Assembly (NCBI RefSeq): GCF_902497745.1
Contig: NZ_CABVHJ010000011.1
Coordinates: 164,895-228,894, forward strand
Source: Pseudomonas fluorescens
GTDB taxonomy: Bacteria > Pseudomonadota > Gammaproteobacteria > Pseudomonadales > Pseudomonadaceae
DNA length: 64,000 bases
Direction of reading: 5' to 3'
The notes under the pieces are model-generated. The model was not told where the DNA came from. It ran no database searches and saw nothing but the letters and a program-made list of their open reading frames with translations. Both the position numbers and the translations under genes were made by a program. Each line of letters starts with the position of its first letter. Position 1 is the first letter of the stretch. This document shows, piece by piece, positions 8,541 to 17,566 of the stretch.

Positions 8541-9659
8541 ATGTTCGAACTCGATCACGACCTCGCCCAGGACATCGTCGACCGGGCCATGGCCATTTTG
8601 CCCTACAACGTCAACGTCATGGACAGCCAGGGGCTGATCCTCGGCAGCGGTGAACCGGAGCGCATCAACACCCGTCACGAAGGCGCGCAACTGGTGCTGG
8701 CCAACGGTCGCGTGGTCGAGATCGATGCGCAGACGGCCGTGCATCTGAAGGGCGTACAACCGGGAATCAACCTGCCGCTGTTGCTCGATCAGCGCTTGAT
8801 CGGTGTGCTCGGCATTACCGGCGAACCGGAGCAACTGCGCACGTATGCCGAACTGGTGCGCATGACCGCCGAAATGCTCGTCGGCCAGCGCAATCAGCAG
8901 GCCGAGCAGCAATGGCGGCGCCAGCGTTGCGATGATCTGCTGGCGTTGCTGTTGAGCGAGGCCGGGGACTCGCCGCGTTTGGTCGATGAAGCGCAGCAGC
9001 TTGGGCTCAAACCGCAATTGACCCGGGTGCCGTATCTGTTCGAGCTGGGCCTTGAACATGGACCGGGGCAAACCGTTGAGGCGTTGAGTGCCTGGCTGAC
9101 GTCGCGTTATCCCGATAGCTGGTGCGTGAGTTCCGCGAAGTCTTCCCTGTTGTGGTGCCGGCCGGCGAGTCAAAACGTCGAGCATGATCGCTTGCTGGAG
9201 AAGCTCGATGGCCTCGGCTGGAAGGTGCTGCGCATTGCCGTGGGCGGGCAGGCTGACGGACTCGCCGGGCTGCGCCGTTGTTATCGGCGCGTAGGCGACT
9301 TGCTCGCCTATGGTCGCGAAGTGTTGCCGCACTCGCGATTGCTGACGTTGAACCGCTATCGCTTGCCGGTGATGTTGTGGCGGCACCGCAATGACGACGC
9401 ACTGGACGAATTGCTCAAGCCGCTGCGCAAAGTGATCGCCAAGGACGGCAACGGCCAGTTGCTGGCGACCCTGCGCAGTTGGTGTGAGCACGATGGCCAG
9501 AGTCAGGCGTGTGCCGATGCGCTGGGGATTCATCGCAACAGTTTGCGTTATCGGATGGAGCGGATTGCCGAGTTGAGTGGGGTTGATCCGCTCAGGCTGG
9601 ACGGGATGCTGGCGCTGTATCTCGGGGTACAGCTGCTGCCACAGACAGATCCGGGTTAA
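8541..9659 (+). CDS. cdaR: Sugar-diacid utilisation regulator, CdaR/SdaR type
   Basis: A 372-residue transcription factor starting at ATG 8541 (MFELDHDLAQDIVDRAMAIL). The N-terminal 135 residues are the diacid-sensing domain (YNVNVMDSQGLILGSGEPERI, then a GVLGITGEPEQLRTYAEL segment). The C-terminal 55 residues are the PucR/CdaR helix-turn-helix (CADALGIHRNSLRYRMERI). CdaR proteins activate uptake and breakdown of D-glucarate, D-galactarate and D-glycerate. Its neighbours fit: a divergent ACS-family transporter and, downstream on the same strand, glycerate kinase, the last enzyme of the pathway. A REP pair separates it from the kinase gene, so the two may be transcribed separately or with reduced read-through. 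Confidence 0.9.
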   Translation: MFELDHDLAQDIVDRAMAILPYNVNVMDSQGLILGSGEPERINTRHEGAQLVLANGRVVEIDAQTAVHLKGVQPGINLPLLLDQRLIGVLGITGEPEQLRTYAELVRMTAEMLVGQRNQQAEQQWRRQRCDDLLALLLSEAGDSPRLVDEAQQLGLKPQLTRVPYLFELGLEHGPGQTVEALSAWLTSRYPDSWCVSSAKSSLLWCRPASQNVEHDRLLEKLDGLGWKVLRIAVGGQADGLAGLRRCYRRVGDLLAYGREVLPHSRLLTLNRYRLPVMLWRHRNDDALDELLKPLRKVIAKDGNGQLLATLRSWCEHDGQSQACADALGIHRNSLRYRMERIAELSGVDPLRLDGMLALYLGVQLLPQTDPG

Positions 9660-9675
9660 TTGGGCATCTTCAAAG

Positions 9676-9749
9676 ACGCCTTCGCGAGCAAGCTCGCTCC
9701 CACAATGAAATGCGATCACCTGTGGGGGCGAGCCTGCTCGCGAAGGCGG
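9676..9749. repeat. REP doublet (inverted pair)
   Basis: Two facing copies of the Pseudomonas REP core, TTCGCGAGCAAGCTCGCTCCCAC and its inverse, about 25 bases apart. This is the REPIN arrangement: each copy is itself a palindrome and the two form a larger hairpin. It lies between cdaR and the glycerate kinase gene. Confidence 0.9.
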
Positions 9750-9874
9750 CGGAACATTCAAAACAGATCTTTTGTGAAAATGAACAATAAACGTCCCCGC
9801 CACTTGTGCAGCGGACAGGCGTCAACACGCAGGCGGACTGGCAGCATGAGGGACATTGCAACCGGAGAATTCCC

Positions 9875-11017
9875 ATGAAGATCGTCATCGCCCCCGACTC
9901 GTTCAAGGACAGCCTGAGTGCTCAAGGCGTCGCCGAAGCCATTGCTCTTGGCCTGGCGCAGGTCTGGCCGCAGGCAACGCTGGTCAAATGCCCAATGGCC
10001 GATGGTGGCGAAGGCACGGTCGAGTCGATCCTCGCTGCCTGCGAAGGCGAAATGCGCCGCACCCGCGTGCGTGGCCCGTTGGGTTCGGCAGTCGATGCGG
10101 CGTGGGGCTGGTTGCCATACAACCACACCGCAATCATCGAAATGGCCGAGGCCAGCGGCCTGCAACTGGTGCCACCGGGGCAACGCGATGCCTGCATCAG
10201 CAGCACCTTCGGCACCGGCGAATTGATTCGCGCGGCGCTGGATGCCGGCGCGCAACGAGTGATTCTGGCGATTGGCGGCAGCGCGACCAACGATGGCGGC
10301 GCCGGGGCAATGCAGGCGTTGGGCGTGAAGTTGCTCGATGCGCAACATCAGTCGCTGGTGCCCGGCGGTCTGGCATTGGCGCAACTGGCACAACTGGACC
10401 TGAGCGAACTCGATCCACGTCTGGCGCAGGTGCGTTTCGATATTGCCGCTGACGTCAACAACCCGCTGTGCGGCCCGCACGGTGCTTCGGCGATTTTCGG
10501 CCCGCAGAAAGGCGCATCACCGACGCAGGTGCAGCAACTCGATCAGGCGTTGGGGCACTTCGCCGAGCTGTGCGCGCAGGCCTTGGGCAAAGACGTTCGT
10601 GACGAGCCGGGCAGTGGCGCGGCAGGTGGTCTGGGGTTTGCGGCCAAGGCTTTTCTCGGCGCGCAATTTCAAGCCGGGGTGGAAGTGGTTGCCGAACTCG
10701 TCGGCCTCGCCGAAGCGGTCGAAGGCGCTGATCTGGTGATCACCGGGGAAGGGCGCTTCGATGCGCAGACCTTGCGCGGCAAGACGCCGTTCGGTGTTGC
10801 GCGGATTGCCAGGCAACACGACGTGCCGGTGATCGTCATCGCCGGAACGTTAGGTGAGGGTTATCAAGAGCTTTACGATCACGGCATCGATGCGGCTTTC
10901 GCCGTGACCAGCGGCCCGATGACGTTGGAGCAGGCCTGCGCCGAAGCACCGCGACTGCTGCGTGAACGCGCTACCGATATTGCCCGCGTCTGGCAAATGG
11001 CCAAACACAACGTGTGA
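9875..11017 (+). CDS. Glycerate kinase
   Basis: A 380-residue type I (GarK/GlxK) glycerate kinase that phosphorylates D-glycerate with ATP, feeding it into glycolysis as 2-phosphoglycerate. ATG 9875 has GGAGAAT four bases upstream and gives the canonical N-terminus MKIVIAPDSFKDSLSA. The motifs CPMADGGEGTVE, AIGGSATNDGGAGAMQALG, DVNNPLCGPHGA and ITGEGRFDAQT(L) are all intact, and the length is normal for the family. It is on the same strand as the CdaR-type regulator, consistent with sugar-diacid or glycerate catabolism. A hairpin follows 12 bases after the stop codon. Confidence 0.95.
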   Translation: MKIVIAPDSFKDSLSAQGVAEAIALGLAQVWPQATLVKCPMADGGEGTVESILAACEGEMRRTRVRGPLGSAVDAAWGWLPYNHTAIIEMAEASGLQLVPPGQRDACISSTFGTGELIRAALDAGAQRVILAIGGSATNDGGAGAMQALGVKLLDAQHQSLVPGGLALAQLAQLDLSELDPRLAQVRFDIAADVNNPLCGPHGASAIFGPQKGASPTQVQQLDQALGHFAELCAQALGKDVRDEPGSGAAGGLGFAAKAFLGAQFQAGVEVVAELVGLAEAVEGADLVITGEGRFDAQTLRGKTPFGVARIARQHDVPVIVIAGTLGEGYQELYDHGIDAAFAVTSGPMTLEQACAEAPRLLRERATDIARVWQMAKHNV

Positions 11018-11029
11018 AACAGGCTCACA

Positions 11030-11053
11030 GGGTGTTTCAATCTTGAAACACCC
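11030..11053 (+). terminator. Hairpin after glycerate kinase
   Basis: GGGTGTTTCAA and TTGAAACACCC form an uninterrupted 11-bp inverted repeat with a 2-base centre. No T run follows on the + strand, so it may act as a transcript-stabilising hairpin or a weak terminator. Confidence 0.55.
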
Positions 11054-11217
11054 GGAAAAATAGTTGCCCTTGACCCGCAATCTTCCTAAAGCCTGGCCGA
11101 TACAGCTAACAGGCGCGCACATAACTACCTAAAACAGTGACGCCGGACTGAGCCCGCCCCCCCGGGCCAGTGATGACGCATGGACGCTCGTAGTTTCTAT
11201 CTTTCGAGAGCTCAACT

Positions 11218-12843
11218 ATGTCCCTGCGTAACCTGAATATCGCGCCCCGTGCCTTCCTCGGTTTTGCCTTTATCGCCTTGCTGGTGATCGTGCTCGGCGT
11301 ATTCGCCGTCAACCGTATGTCGATCATCCGGCAGGCGTCCGTCGAGATGGATTCGACGCAACTTCCCAGCGTGACCCAGCTCAGCGTGGTGACAGAAAAC
11401 GTCCTGCGTCTGCGGATTCTGTCGTTCCGTGTGCTGGTCAATCGCGAAGCGGCTGGTTTGCAGGAGGCGCAGACCCGCATCGGCGTTCTGGTCGACAAGG
11501 TTCGCGCCGCGCAGGCCAGTTACGCCGCACTGCCGGCCGGCCCGGAAGAACGGGCGTTGTACCAGACCTTTGCGACCACGCTGGACAACTACCTGCAAGC
11601 GCAGAACCAGATGATGGAGCTGTCGCGTCAGGACAAACTCGACGAGATGCGCAGCCTGATCAACACGCGGATCAAGGACGGCACCGACCAGATGGGCGAG
11701 CAGCTCAACAAACTGATCGCGATCAATGCCGCCGATGCCAAAGCCGCGTCGATTCAGGCCGGTGAGCATTACGACAGCGCCATCACCGGCATTATCATCG
11801 TTGCCGTTGTTGCGGCGTTGGCCACCGTGTTACTGGCCTGGCTGCTGACCCGCAGCATCGTCACGCCGCTGAACCGCGCCGTGCAGGCCGCACAAACCAT
11901 CGCCAGCGGTAACCTGACCAAAGCCATTGAAGTCGACGGCAAAGACGAACCGGCCCGCCTGCTCGAAGCGCTCGCGGCGATGCAGAACAATCTGCGCAAA
12001 ACCATCGAACAGATCGCCGGCTCGGCCACGCAACTGGGCGCTGCTGCCGAAGAACTCAGCGCGGTGACCGAAGAAGCCTCCCGTGGCCTGCAGCAGCAGA
12101 ACAACGAAATCGAGCAAGCCGCCACTGCTGTCAACGAAATGACCGCCGCCGTCGAAGAAGTCGCGCGCAACGCCGTGTCGACCTCGGAAGCCTCGAACCA
12201 GTCGACCCACGCCGCCCGCGAAGGTCGCGACCAAGTGGTGAAAACCGTCGACGCGATCCAGACCATGACCCATGACGTGCAGAACACTGCGCAAATGATT
12301 GAAGGCCTCGCCACACAGGGGCGCGATATCGGCAAAGTCCTCGACGTGATCCGTGCCATCGCCGAACAGACCAACCTGCTGGCACTCAACGCCGCGATCG
12401 AAGCAGCGCGCGCCGGTGAGGCCGGGCGTGGTTTTGCGGTCGTGGCGGACGAAGTTCGGGCATTGGCCCATCGCACCGCGCAGTCGACTCAGGAAATCGA
12501 AAAAATGGTCGCCGGCATCCAGAACGGCACCGGCGAAGCGGTTTCGTCGATGCAGCAAAGCAACCAGCGCACCCAGTCGACTCTGGAAATGGCCCGCGCC
12601 GCCGGTGTGGCGCTGGAGCAGATCACTCAGTCGATCCATCAGATCAACGAGCGCAACCTGGTCATCGCCAGCGCCTCGGAAGAGCAAGCGCAGGTCTCGC
12701 GCGAGGTCGACCGCAACCTGGTCAATATCCGCGATCTGGCCACGCAATCGGCCGCCGGGGCCAATCAGACCAGCGCTGCGACCCATGAACTGTCGCGTCT
12801 GGCGGTAGATTTGAATGCGATGGTGGCGCGTTTTGTGATTTGA
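11218..12843 (+). CDS. Methyl-accepting chemotaxis protein with four-helix-bundle sensor
   Basis: A 541-residue chemoreceptor. A first membrane helix is at residues 10-32 (AFLGFAFIALLVIVLGVFAV), then a periplasmic helical domain of about 155 residues of the 4HB_MCP type, a second membrane helix near 190-212, a HAMP domain (LTRSIVTPLNRAVQAAQTIASGNL) and a long signalling coiled coil. The tip that contacts CheA and CheW is intact: EQTNLLALNAAIEAARAGE followed by GRGFAVVADEVRALA. The protein relays ligand binding to the flagellar motor. The ligand is not evident. The gene stands alone; the aruH-like gene starts 41 bases downstream and could be co-transcribed, so an amino-acid ligand is possible but unproven. 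Confidence 0.95.
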   Translation: MSLRNLNIAPRAFLGFAFIALLVIVLGVFAVNRMSIIRQASVEMDSTQLPSVTQLSVVTENVLRLRILSFRVLVNREAAGLQEAQTRIGVLVDKVRAAQASYAALPAGPEERALYQTFATTLDNYLQAQNQMMELSRQDKLDEMRSLINTRIKDGTDQMGEQLNKLIAINAADAKAASIQAGEHYDSAITGIIIVAVVAALATVLLAWLLTRSIVTPLNRAVQAAQTIASGNLTKAIEVDGKDEPARLLEALAAMQNNLRKTIEQIAGSATQLGAAAEELSAVTEEASRGLQQQNNEIEQAATAVNEMTAAVEEVARNAVSTSEASNQSTHAAREGRDQVVKTVDAIQTMTHDVQNTAQMIEGLATQGRDIGKVLDVIRAIAEQTNLLALNAAIEAARAGEAGRGFAVVADEVRALAHRTAQSTQEIEKMVAGIQNGTGEAVSSMQQSNQRTQSTLEMARAAGVALEQITQSIHQINERNLVIASASEEQAQVSREVDRNLVNIRDLATQSAAGANQTSAATHELSRLAVDLNAMVARFVI

Positions 12844-12884
12844 GATACGGTGAAGGCTGGAGACCGCGCAATCAGGAGACGTAC

Positions 12885-14072
12885 ATGCGCTATTCAGCCT
12901 TGACCCAACGAATCGCCGGAGAGGGAGCCGCCGCCTGGCAGATTCACGACCGAGCGCTGGAGTTGCGCGCCGAGGGTGTCGATATCCTGCTGCTGAGCGT
13001 GGGTGGCCCGGATTTCGATACACCGCTGCCGATTGTCCACGGCGCGATCGACAGCTTGCTCGCTGGCGATACCCATTATTCCGAAGTGCGAGGTCGTTTG
13101 GCGCTGCGTAAGCTGATTGCCGAACGGCATCGTCGGCGCAGCGGACAAGCAGTCGATGCTGAGCACGTGATCGTCATGCCTGGCGCGCAATGCGCGGTGT
13201 ATTCGGTGGCGCAATGTCTGCTGGATCCGGGCGATGAAGTGATCGTCGCCGAACCGATGTATGTCACCTACGAAGGCGTGTTTGGCGCGTGCGGCGCGAC
13301 GGTGGTGCCGGTGCCGGTGCGCCCGGAAAACGGCTTTCGTGTCGACCCGGTCGACGTCGCTGCGCGCATCACGCCGAAATCACGCGCCATGCTGTTGAAC
13401 AGTCCGAACAATCCGTCTGGCGCGAGCCTGCCACTGCTGATCTGGCAGGAACTGGCGGCGCTGTGTATCCGCCATGACTTGTGGCTGATCAGCGACGAGG
13501 TCTACAGCGAACTGCTTTATGAAGGTCAGCACGTCAGCCCGGCGAGCCTGCCGGGCATGGCTGAGCGCACGGCGACCATCAACAGCCTGTCGAAATCCCA
13601 CGCCATGACCGGCTGGCGCATCGGCTGGATGATCGGGCCGAAATCGCTGGCCGAGCATTTGGTCAATCTGTCGCTGAGCATGTTGTTCGGGTTGCCGGAT
13701 TTTGTGCAGAAGGCCGCGGAGATTGCGTTGGAAACCGATTTGCCGGAAGTGACGCAAATGCGCGAGGAATATCGCCTGCGCCGGGATCTGGTGTGCGAGC
13801 GTTTGAGCGGTTGCCCGGGGCTGTATCCGATCCGTCCGGATGGCGGCATGTTCGTGATGGTCGATGTGCGTCAGACCGGGCTGGGCGCTCAGGCGTTTGC
13901 CGAGCAGTTGCTGGAAGGCTATGGGGTTTCGGTCCTTGCCGGTGAAGCGTTCGGGCCGAGTGCGGCGGGGCACATTCGGATTGGTCTGGTGCTGGACCGG
14001 GTGAAACTGGCGGATGCCTGTGCACGAATTGCGCTTTGTGCGGCGCAGCTTCTACAGATGCGCAGTGCTTGA
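12885..14072 (+). CDS. aruH: PLP-dependent aminotransferase, AruH-like arginine:pyruvate transaminase
   Basis: A 395-residue class I/II aminotransferase starting at ATG 12885 after AGGAGA. The PLP lysine is Lys237 in NSLSKSHAMTGWRIGW; NSPNNPSG (172-179) and ISDEVYSELL (202-211) are the other cofactor-site motifs. The N-terminus MRYSALTQRIAGEGAAAW, the THYSEVRGRLALRKLIAERH block and VLAGEAFGPSAAGHIR closely match what I remember of P. aeruginosa AruH, which starts the arginine transaminase pathway by making 2-ketoarginine. The expected partner aruI (2-ketoarginine decarboxylase) is not next to it here, so the exact substrate is inferred. It follows the chemoreceptor gene by 41 bases and ends just before a REP pair. 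Confidence 0.85.
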   Translation: MRYSALTQRIAGEGAAAWQIHDRALELRAEGVDILLLSVGGPDFDTPLPIVHGAIDSLLAGDTHYSEVRGRLALRKLIAERHRRRSGQAVDAEHVIVMPGAQCAVYSVAQCLLDPGDEVIVAEPMYVTYEGVFGACGATVVPVPVRPENGFRVDPVDVAARITPKSRAMLLNSPNNPSGASLPLLIWQELAALCIRHDLWLISDEVYSELLYEGQHVSPASLPGMAERTATINSLSKSHAMTGWRIGWMIGPKSLAEHLVNLSLSMLFGLPDFVQKAAEIALETDLPEVTQMREEYRLRRDLVCERLSGCPGLYPIRPDGGMFVMVDVRQTGLGAQAFAEQLLEGYGVSVLAGEAFGPSAAGHIRIGLVLDRVKLADACARIALCAAQLLQMRSA

Positions 14073-14094
14073 TGGTCTTGTATTGCCTGTACCG

Positions 14095-14169
14095 GCCTCT
14101 TCGCGAGCAAGCTCGCTCCCACATTGGAAATGCATTCCCCTGTGGGAGCGAGCTTGCTCGCGAAGGCGG
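14095..14169. repeat. REP doublet (inverted pair)
   Basis: Inverted pair of REP cores (TTCGCGAGCAAGCTCGCTCC and its inverse) between the convergent 3' ends of the aruH-like gene and kguD; it may serve as a structured 3' end for both transcripts. Confidence 0.9.
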
Positions 14170-14189
14170 CATTACAGCCACCGATTAAT

Positions 14190-15167
14190 TCAGCCCTGCC
14201 ATGCCGATGGATTCACCAGATTCGCCGGTTTCTCCCCAATCAACGCCGCCAACAGATTCTCCACCGCACAGCGCGCCATCGCCTCCCGCGTCTCATGCGT
14301 CGCCGAACCCATGTGCGGCGTCGCCACCACATTATTCAGCTGCAACAACGGCGAATCGTGATTCAACGGCTCACGCTCAAACACATCCAGCCCCGCCGCA
14401 CGAATCCGCTGGTGACGCAGCGCGTCGATCATCGCCGTCTCATCGACCACCTTGCCCCGCGAGATATTGATGAAGATGCTTTCCGGGCGCATCAGCGCGA
14501 ACTGCTCGGCGCCGATCAAGCCTTCGGTCTGCGCCGTCAACGGCAAGGTCAGGCAAATGAAATCGGCTTGCTGGAGCAGATCTTCAAGGCTGCGATATTG
14601 CGCATCGAATCGCGCCTCGACCGCCGGTTTGCGCGACTGACTGTGATAGAGCACCGGCATGCCAAAACCAAAATGCCCACGCTGCGCCAATGCCTCGCCG
14701 ATGCGGCCCATGCCGATAATGCCCAGCGTCTTGCCATGCACATCGGTGCCGAAATGCGCCGGGCCGATATTGCGGCTCCATTGGCCGCTGCGCACCATGT
14801 TCGCCAGTTCAACCACACGCCGCGCGGCGGCGAGGATCAGCGCGAAACCGGTGTCGGCGGTGGTTTCGGTGAGCACGTCCGGAGTGTTGGTCAGCAGGAT
14901 CTGGCGCTGGCTCAGGTAATCGATGTCGTAGTTGTCGACCCCCACCGAAACGCTGGCAATCGCCTCCAGTTGCGGCGCGAGATCAAGCAACGCCGCATCA
15001 AGTTTCAGGCTGGCGCCGAGCAAACCGTGAGCGCGGGGCAGGGCGTCGCGCAGTTGCATCAGACCGTCGGCGTCGAGGCTGTTGATCAGCGTGACTTCGC
15101 ACTGTTCCTGCAAACGCGTCATCAGCGCGGGCGAAAGTTTCTTGTACAACACAACCTGTTTTTTCAT
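14190..15167 (-). CDS. kguD: 2-ketogluconate-6-phosphate reductase (D-2-hydroxyacid dehydrogenase family)
   Basis: A 325-residue NAD(P)H-dependent dehydrogenase; ATG at 15167 begins MKKQVVLYKKLSPALMTRLQ. The nucleotide-binding Rossmann motif is KTLGIIGMGRIGEALAQRG (about residues 145-163), and the D-isomer-specific 2-hydroxyacid dehydrogenase signatures follow, including LTAQTEGLIGAEQFALM and FINISRGKVVDE, with the catalytic His in ATPHMGSAT. On sequence alone it could be called glyoxylate/hydroxypyruvate reductase B. Its place as last gene of kguE-kguK-kguT-kguD shows it is the reductase that converts 2-keto-6-phosphogluconate to 6-phosphogluconate for the Entner-Doudoroff pathway. It starts 13 bases after kguT ends and should be under PtxS control. 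Confidence 0.92.
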   Translation of the reverse strand: MKKQVVLYKKLSPALMTRLQEQCEVTLINSLDADGLMQLRDALPRAHGLLGASLKLDAALLDLAPQLEAIASVSVGVDNYDIDYLSQRQILLTNTPDVLTETTADTGFALILAAARRVVELANMVRSGQWSRNIGPAHFGTDVHGKTLGIIGMGRIGEALAQRGHFGFGMPVLYHSQSRKPAVEARFDAQYRSLEDLLQQADFICLTLPLTAQTEGLIGAEQFALMRPESIFINISRGKVVDETAMIDALRHQRIRAAGLDVFEREPLNHDSPLLQLNNVVATPHMGSATHETREAMARCAVENLLAALIGEKPANLVNPSAWQG

Positions 15168-15180
15168 GGCAAAAGTCTCT

Positions 15181-16479
15181 TCAGGAATGCGCTGGCACGG
15201 CACGCGTGGCAACGGCTTTGGCGACGACGCGATCACTGGCGCCGGGCTTGAGAAAAATCGTCAGCACCACCGACAGCAGCAGCGCGCCGCTCATCAGCAG
15301 ATACGAAGCGCCGGGCGAACCGGTGGAGCTGTTCAGATAACCGACCAGATACGAGCCGCCGAACGAACCGAGCGCGCCCATACTGTTGATCAGCGCCATC
15401 GCGCCACCGGCGACGTTGGCCGGGAGAATCTCCGGGACGATGGCAAAAAACGGCCCGTAAGGCGCGTACATACAGGCGCCGGCAATCACCAGCAGCGTGT
15501 ACGACCACCAGAAATGTTCAGCGCCCAGGGCGTAGGAACCGTAAAACGCGATGGAAGCGATCAGCAGCGGTGGCCAGACAAAACGTTTGCGCTTCTGCAA
15601 CTTGTCCGAACCCCACGACACCACGAGCATGCCGATCACCGCCGCCAGATACGGCAGCGCCGACAACCAACCGGCTTCGATCATGTCCATTTGTGCGCCG
15701 GCCTTGAGGATCGACGGCAGCCATAACACGAACCCGTAGACGCCGATGCTCCAGCAGAAAAACTGCAGCGCCAGAATGATCACCTTCGGCGAACGGAACG
15801 CCTCGGCGTAGTTTTTCACCGCTTTGATGCCGACCTGTTCGGCGGCGAGTGCGCTTTCCAGATCCTGTTTTTCCTGATCACTGAGCCATTTGGCCTGCGC
15901 CGGACGATCATCGGCCAGACGCCACCAGATAAATGCCCAGAGCACTGCCGGCAGACCTTCGATGATGAACATCCAGCGCCAGCTGAAATGCTGCACCAGA
16001 TACCCGGAAACCACCGACATCCACAACATCGTCACCGGGTTGCCGAGGATCAGAAAAGTGTTGGCTCGCGAGCGTTCGGCACGGGTGAACCAGTGGCACA
16101 GATACACCAGCATCGCCGGCATTACAGCGGCTTCGACCACGCCGAGCATGAAGCGAATGACGATCAGCCAATAGGCGTTGGAGACCACACCGGTCAGCGT
16201 GGCGAGACCGCCCCAGAGAATCAAGCTGACAAAAATCAGCTTCTTCACGCTGTGTTTTTGCGCGTAGATCGCACCGGGCACCTGGAAGAAAAAGTAACCG
16301 AGGAAGAACAGCGCGCCGAGCAGCGACGACAGGCCCGGGGTGATCATCAGGTCGGCGGCCATCCCGGAGGCGGCGGCGAAGCCATAATTGGCGCGATCGA
16401 GATACGCAAGGCTGTAGGTGATGAACACAATCGGCATGATGTACCACCAGCGGCGGGTGGCGAGGGTTGCGGTTTTCAT
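15181..16479 (-). CDS. kguT: 2-ketogluconate MFS transporter
   Basis: A 432-residue inner-membrane permease with about twelve hydrophobic segments, starting MKTATLATRRWWYIMPIVFITYS. YSLAYLDRANYGFA and GVVEAAVMPAMLVYLCHWF are anion:cation symporter family motifs. It brings 2-ketogluconate, made in the periplasm from glucose and gluconate, into the cytoplasm. It lies between the kinase and reductase genes of the same pathway, which fixes the assignment. A REP doublet separates it from kguK upstream and could create different transcript levels for the two halves of the operon. Confidence 0.93.
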   Translation of the reverse strand: MKTATLATRRWWYIMPIVFITYSLAYLDRANYGFAAASGMAADLMITPGLSSLLGALFFLGYFFFQVPGAIYAQKHSVKKLIFVSLILWGGLATLTGVVSNAYWLIVIRFMLGVVEAAVMPAMLVYLCHWFTRAERSRANTFLILGNPVTMLWMSVVSGYLVQHFSWRWMFIIEGLPAVLWAFIWWRLADDRPAQAKWLSDQEKQDLESALAAEQVGIKAVKNYAEAFRSPKVIILALQFFCWSIGVYGFVLWLPSILKAGAQMDMIEAGWLSALPYLAAVIGMLVVSWGSDKLQKRKRFVWPPLLIASIAFYGSYALGAEHFWWSYTLLVIAGACMYAPYGPFFAIVPEILPANVAGGAMALINSMGALGSFGGSYLVGYLNSSTGSPGASYLLMSGALLLSVVLTIFLKPGASDRVVAKAVATRAVPAHS

Positions 16480-16542
16480 GGGTGTTGCTCCTGAGCTTGT
16501 TGTTTTTGTCGCAGCAGGTTCAATTATTTGCAGTGACTAGGC

Positions 16543-16630
16543 TGGCCTCTTCGCGAGCAGGCTCGCTCCCACAGTGGATTTTCTGAGCTCACATAACCCC
16601 TGTGGGAGCGAGCCTGCTCGCGAAGGCGGC
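16543..16630. repeat. REP doublet overlapping the 3' end of kguK
   Basis: An inverted REP pair whose right half lies inside the kguK frame. It supplies the last dozen or so codons (AAFASRLAPTG region) and the stop of kguK. The left half is intergenic, before kguT. Confidence 0.88.
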
Positions 16631-17566
16631 CTGAAACTCAACCGATAACTCCTGGCGGGTAGGCAACCCCTCCATATCCCCGCGACTCTGCACCGCGCGA
16701 CTGCCAATCCAGTTCGCCCGCTGCACCGCCTCGGCAAAACCCTGATGCTCGAGCAGGGCGCTGATCATCCCCACCGCAAAGCCATCACCGGCACCGACCG
16801 TGTCGACGACATTGGCCACCGGCACACCAGCGACAAATCCCGACGCCAGATGCGTTCGGTAATAAGCGCCTTCTGGCCCGAGTTTGATCGCCACGGCTTC
16901 TGCACCCTGATCGAGATAAAACGCAGCAATGTCCGCAGGGTCGTCGAAGCCGGTCAACAAGCGGCCTTCACTCAACCCCGGCAACACCCAATGGGCGAGG
17001 GCGGCGAGGCGATTGATCTCAGTGATCATTTCGCGCTCGGTGGCCCACAGGCTCGGGCGCAGATTGGGGTCGAACGACACGCTGCGCCCGGCATTGCGCA
17101 TGCGCGTCATCAGTTCGAAGGACATCTCCCGCGCCGAAGCCGAGAGCGCCGGAGGAATGCCGGTGGCATGCAGATGGCGGGCGCTCAGCAGGCTTGTCGA
17201 GATCGACTGTGGTGACAGATGACTGGCCGCCGAACCACGACGGAAATACTCGACCTGCGGGTCGCTGCCATCGTCATTGCGCGATTTGAACTGGAAACCG
17301 GTCGGGTGCTGTTTGTCGACATCGACGTTACTGCAATCCAGACCTTCCTTGATCAAGGTCTCGACCACAAAGCGTCCGAGCGAATCATTGCCGACCCGGC
17401 TCAGCCACGCGACATTGAAACCCAGACGCGAAAGCCCGATCGCGACATTGCTGTCAGCCCCGGCGATGCGCTTGTGGAAGTGCTCGACCGCCGCCAGATC
17501 TCCGGTTTGCTCGGCGACCAGCATCGCCATAGTTTCACCGAACGAGAGAATATCGATCTCAGACAT
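16589..17566 (-). CDS. kguK: 2-ketogluconate kinase (PfkB family)
   Basis: A 325-residue sugar kinase that phosphorylates 2-ketogluconate to 2-keto-6-phosphogluconate. ATG at 17566 (MSEIDILSFGETMAMLVAEQ) overlaps the kguE stop in ATGTCTGA, a translational-coupling arrangement. PfkB signatures are visible: GGADSN-type substrate loop (IAGADSNVAIGLSRLGF) and the ATP/anion-hole motif VVDTVGAGDGFAVGM with the catalytic Asp. The C-terminal tail after about residue 312 is translated from a REP sequence rather than native coding sequence, so the original stop was probably lost or replaced when the repeat arrived. The core fold should not be affected. Confidence 0.92.
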   Translation of the reverse strand: MSEIDILSFGETMAMLVAEQTGDLAAVEHFHKRIAGADSNVAIGLSRLGFNVAWLSRVGNDSLGRFVVETLIKEGLDCSNVDVDKQHPTGFQFKSRNDDGSDPQVEYFRRGSAASHLSPQSISTSLLSARHLHATGIPPALSASAREMSFELMTRMRNAGRSVSFDPNLRPSLWATEREMITEINRLAALAHWVLPGLSEGRLLTGFDDPADIAAFYLDQGAEAVAIKLGPEGAYYRTHLASGFVAGVPVANVVDTVGAGDGFAVGMISALLEHQGFAEAVQRANWIGSRAVQSRGDMEGLPTRQELSVEFQAAFASRLAPTGVM

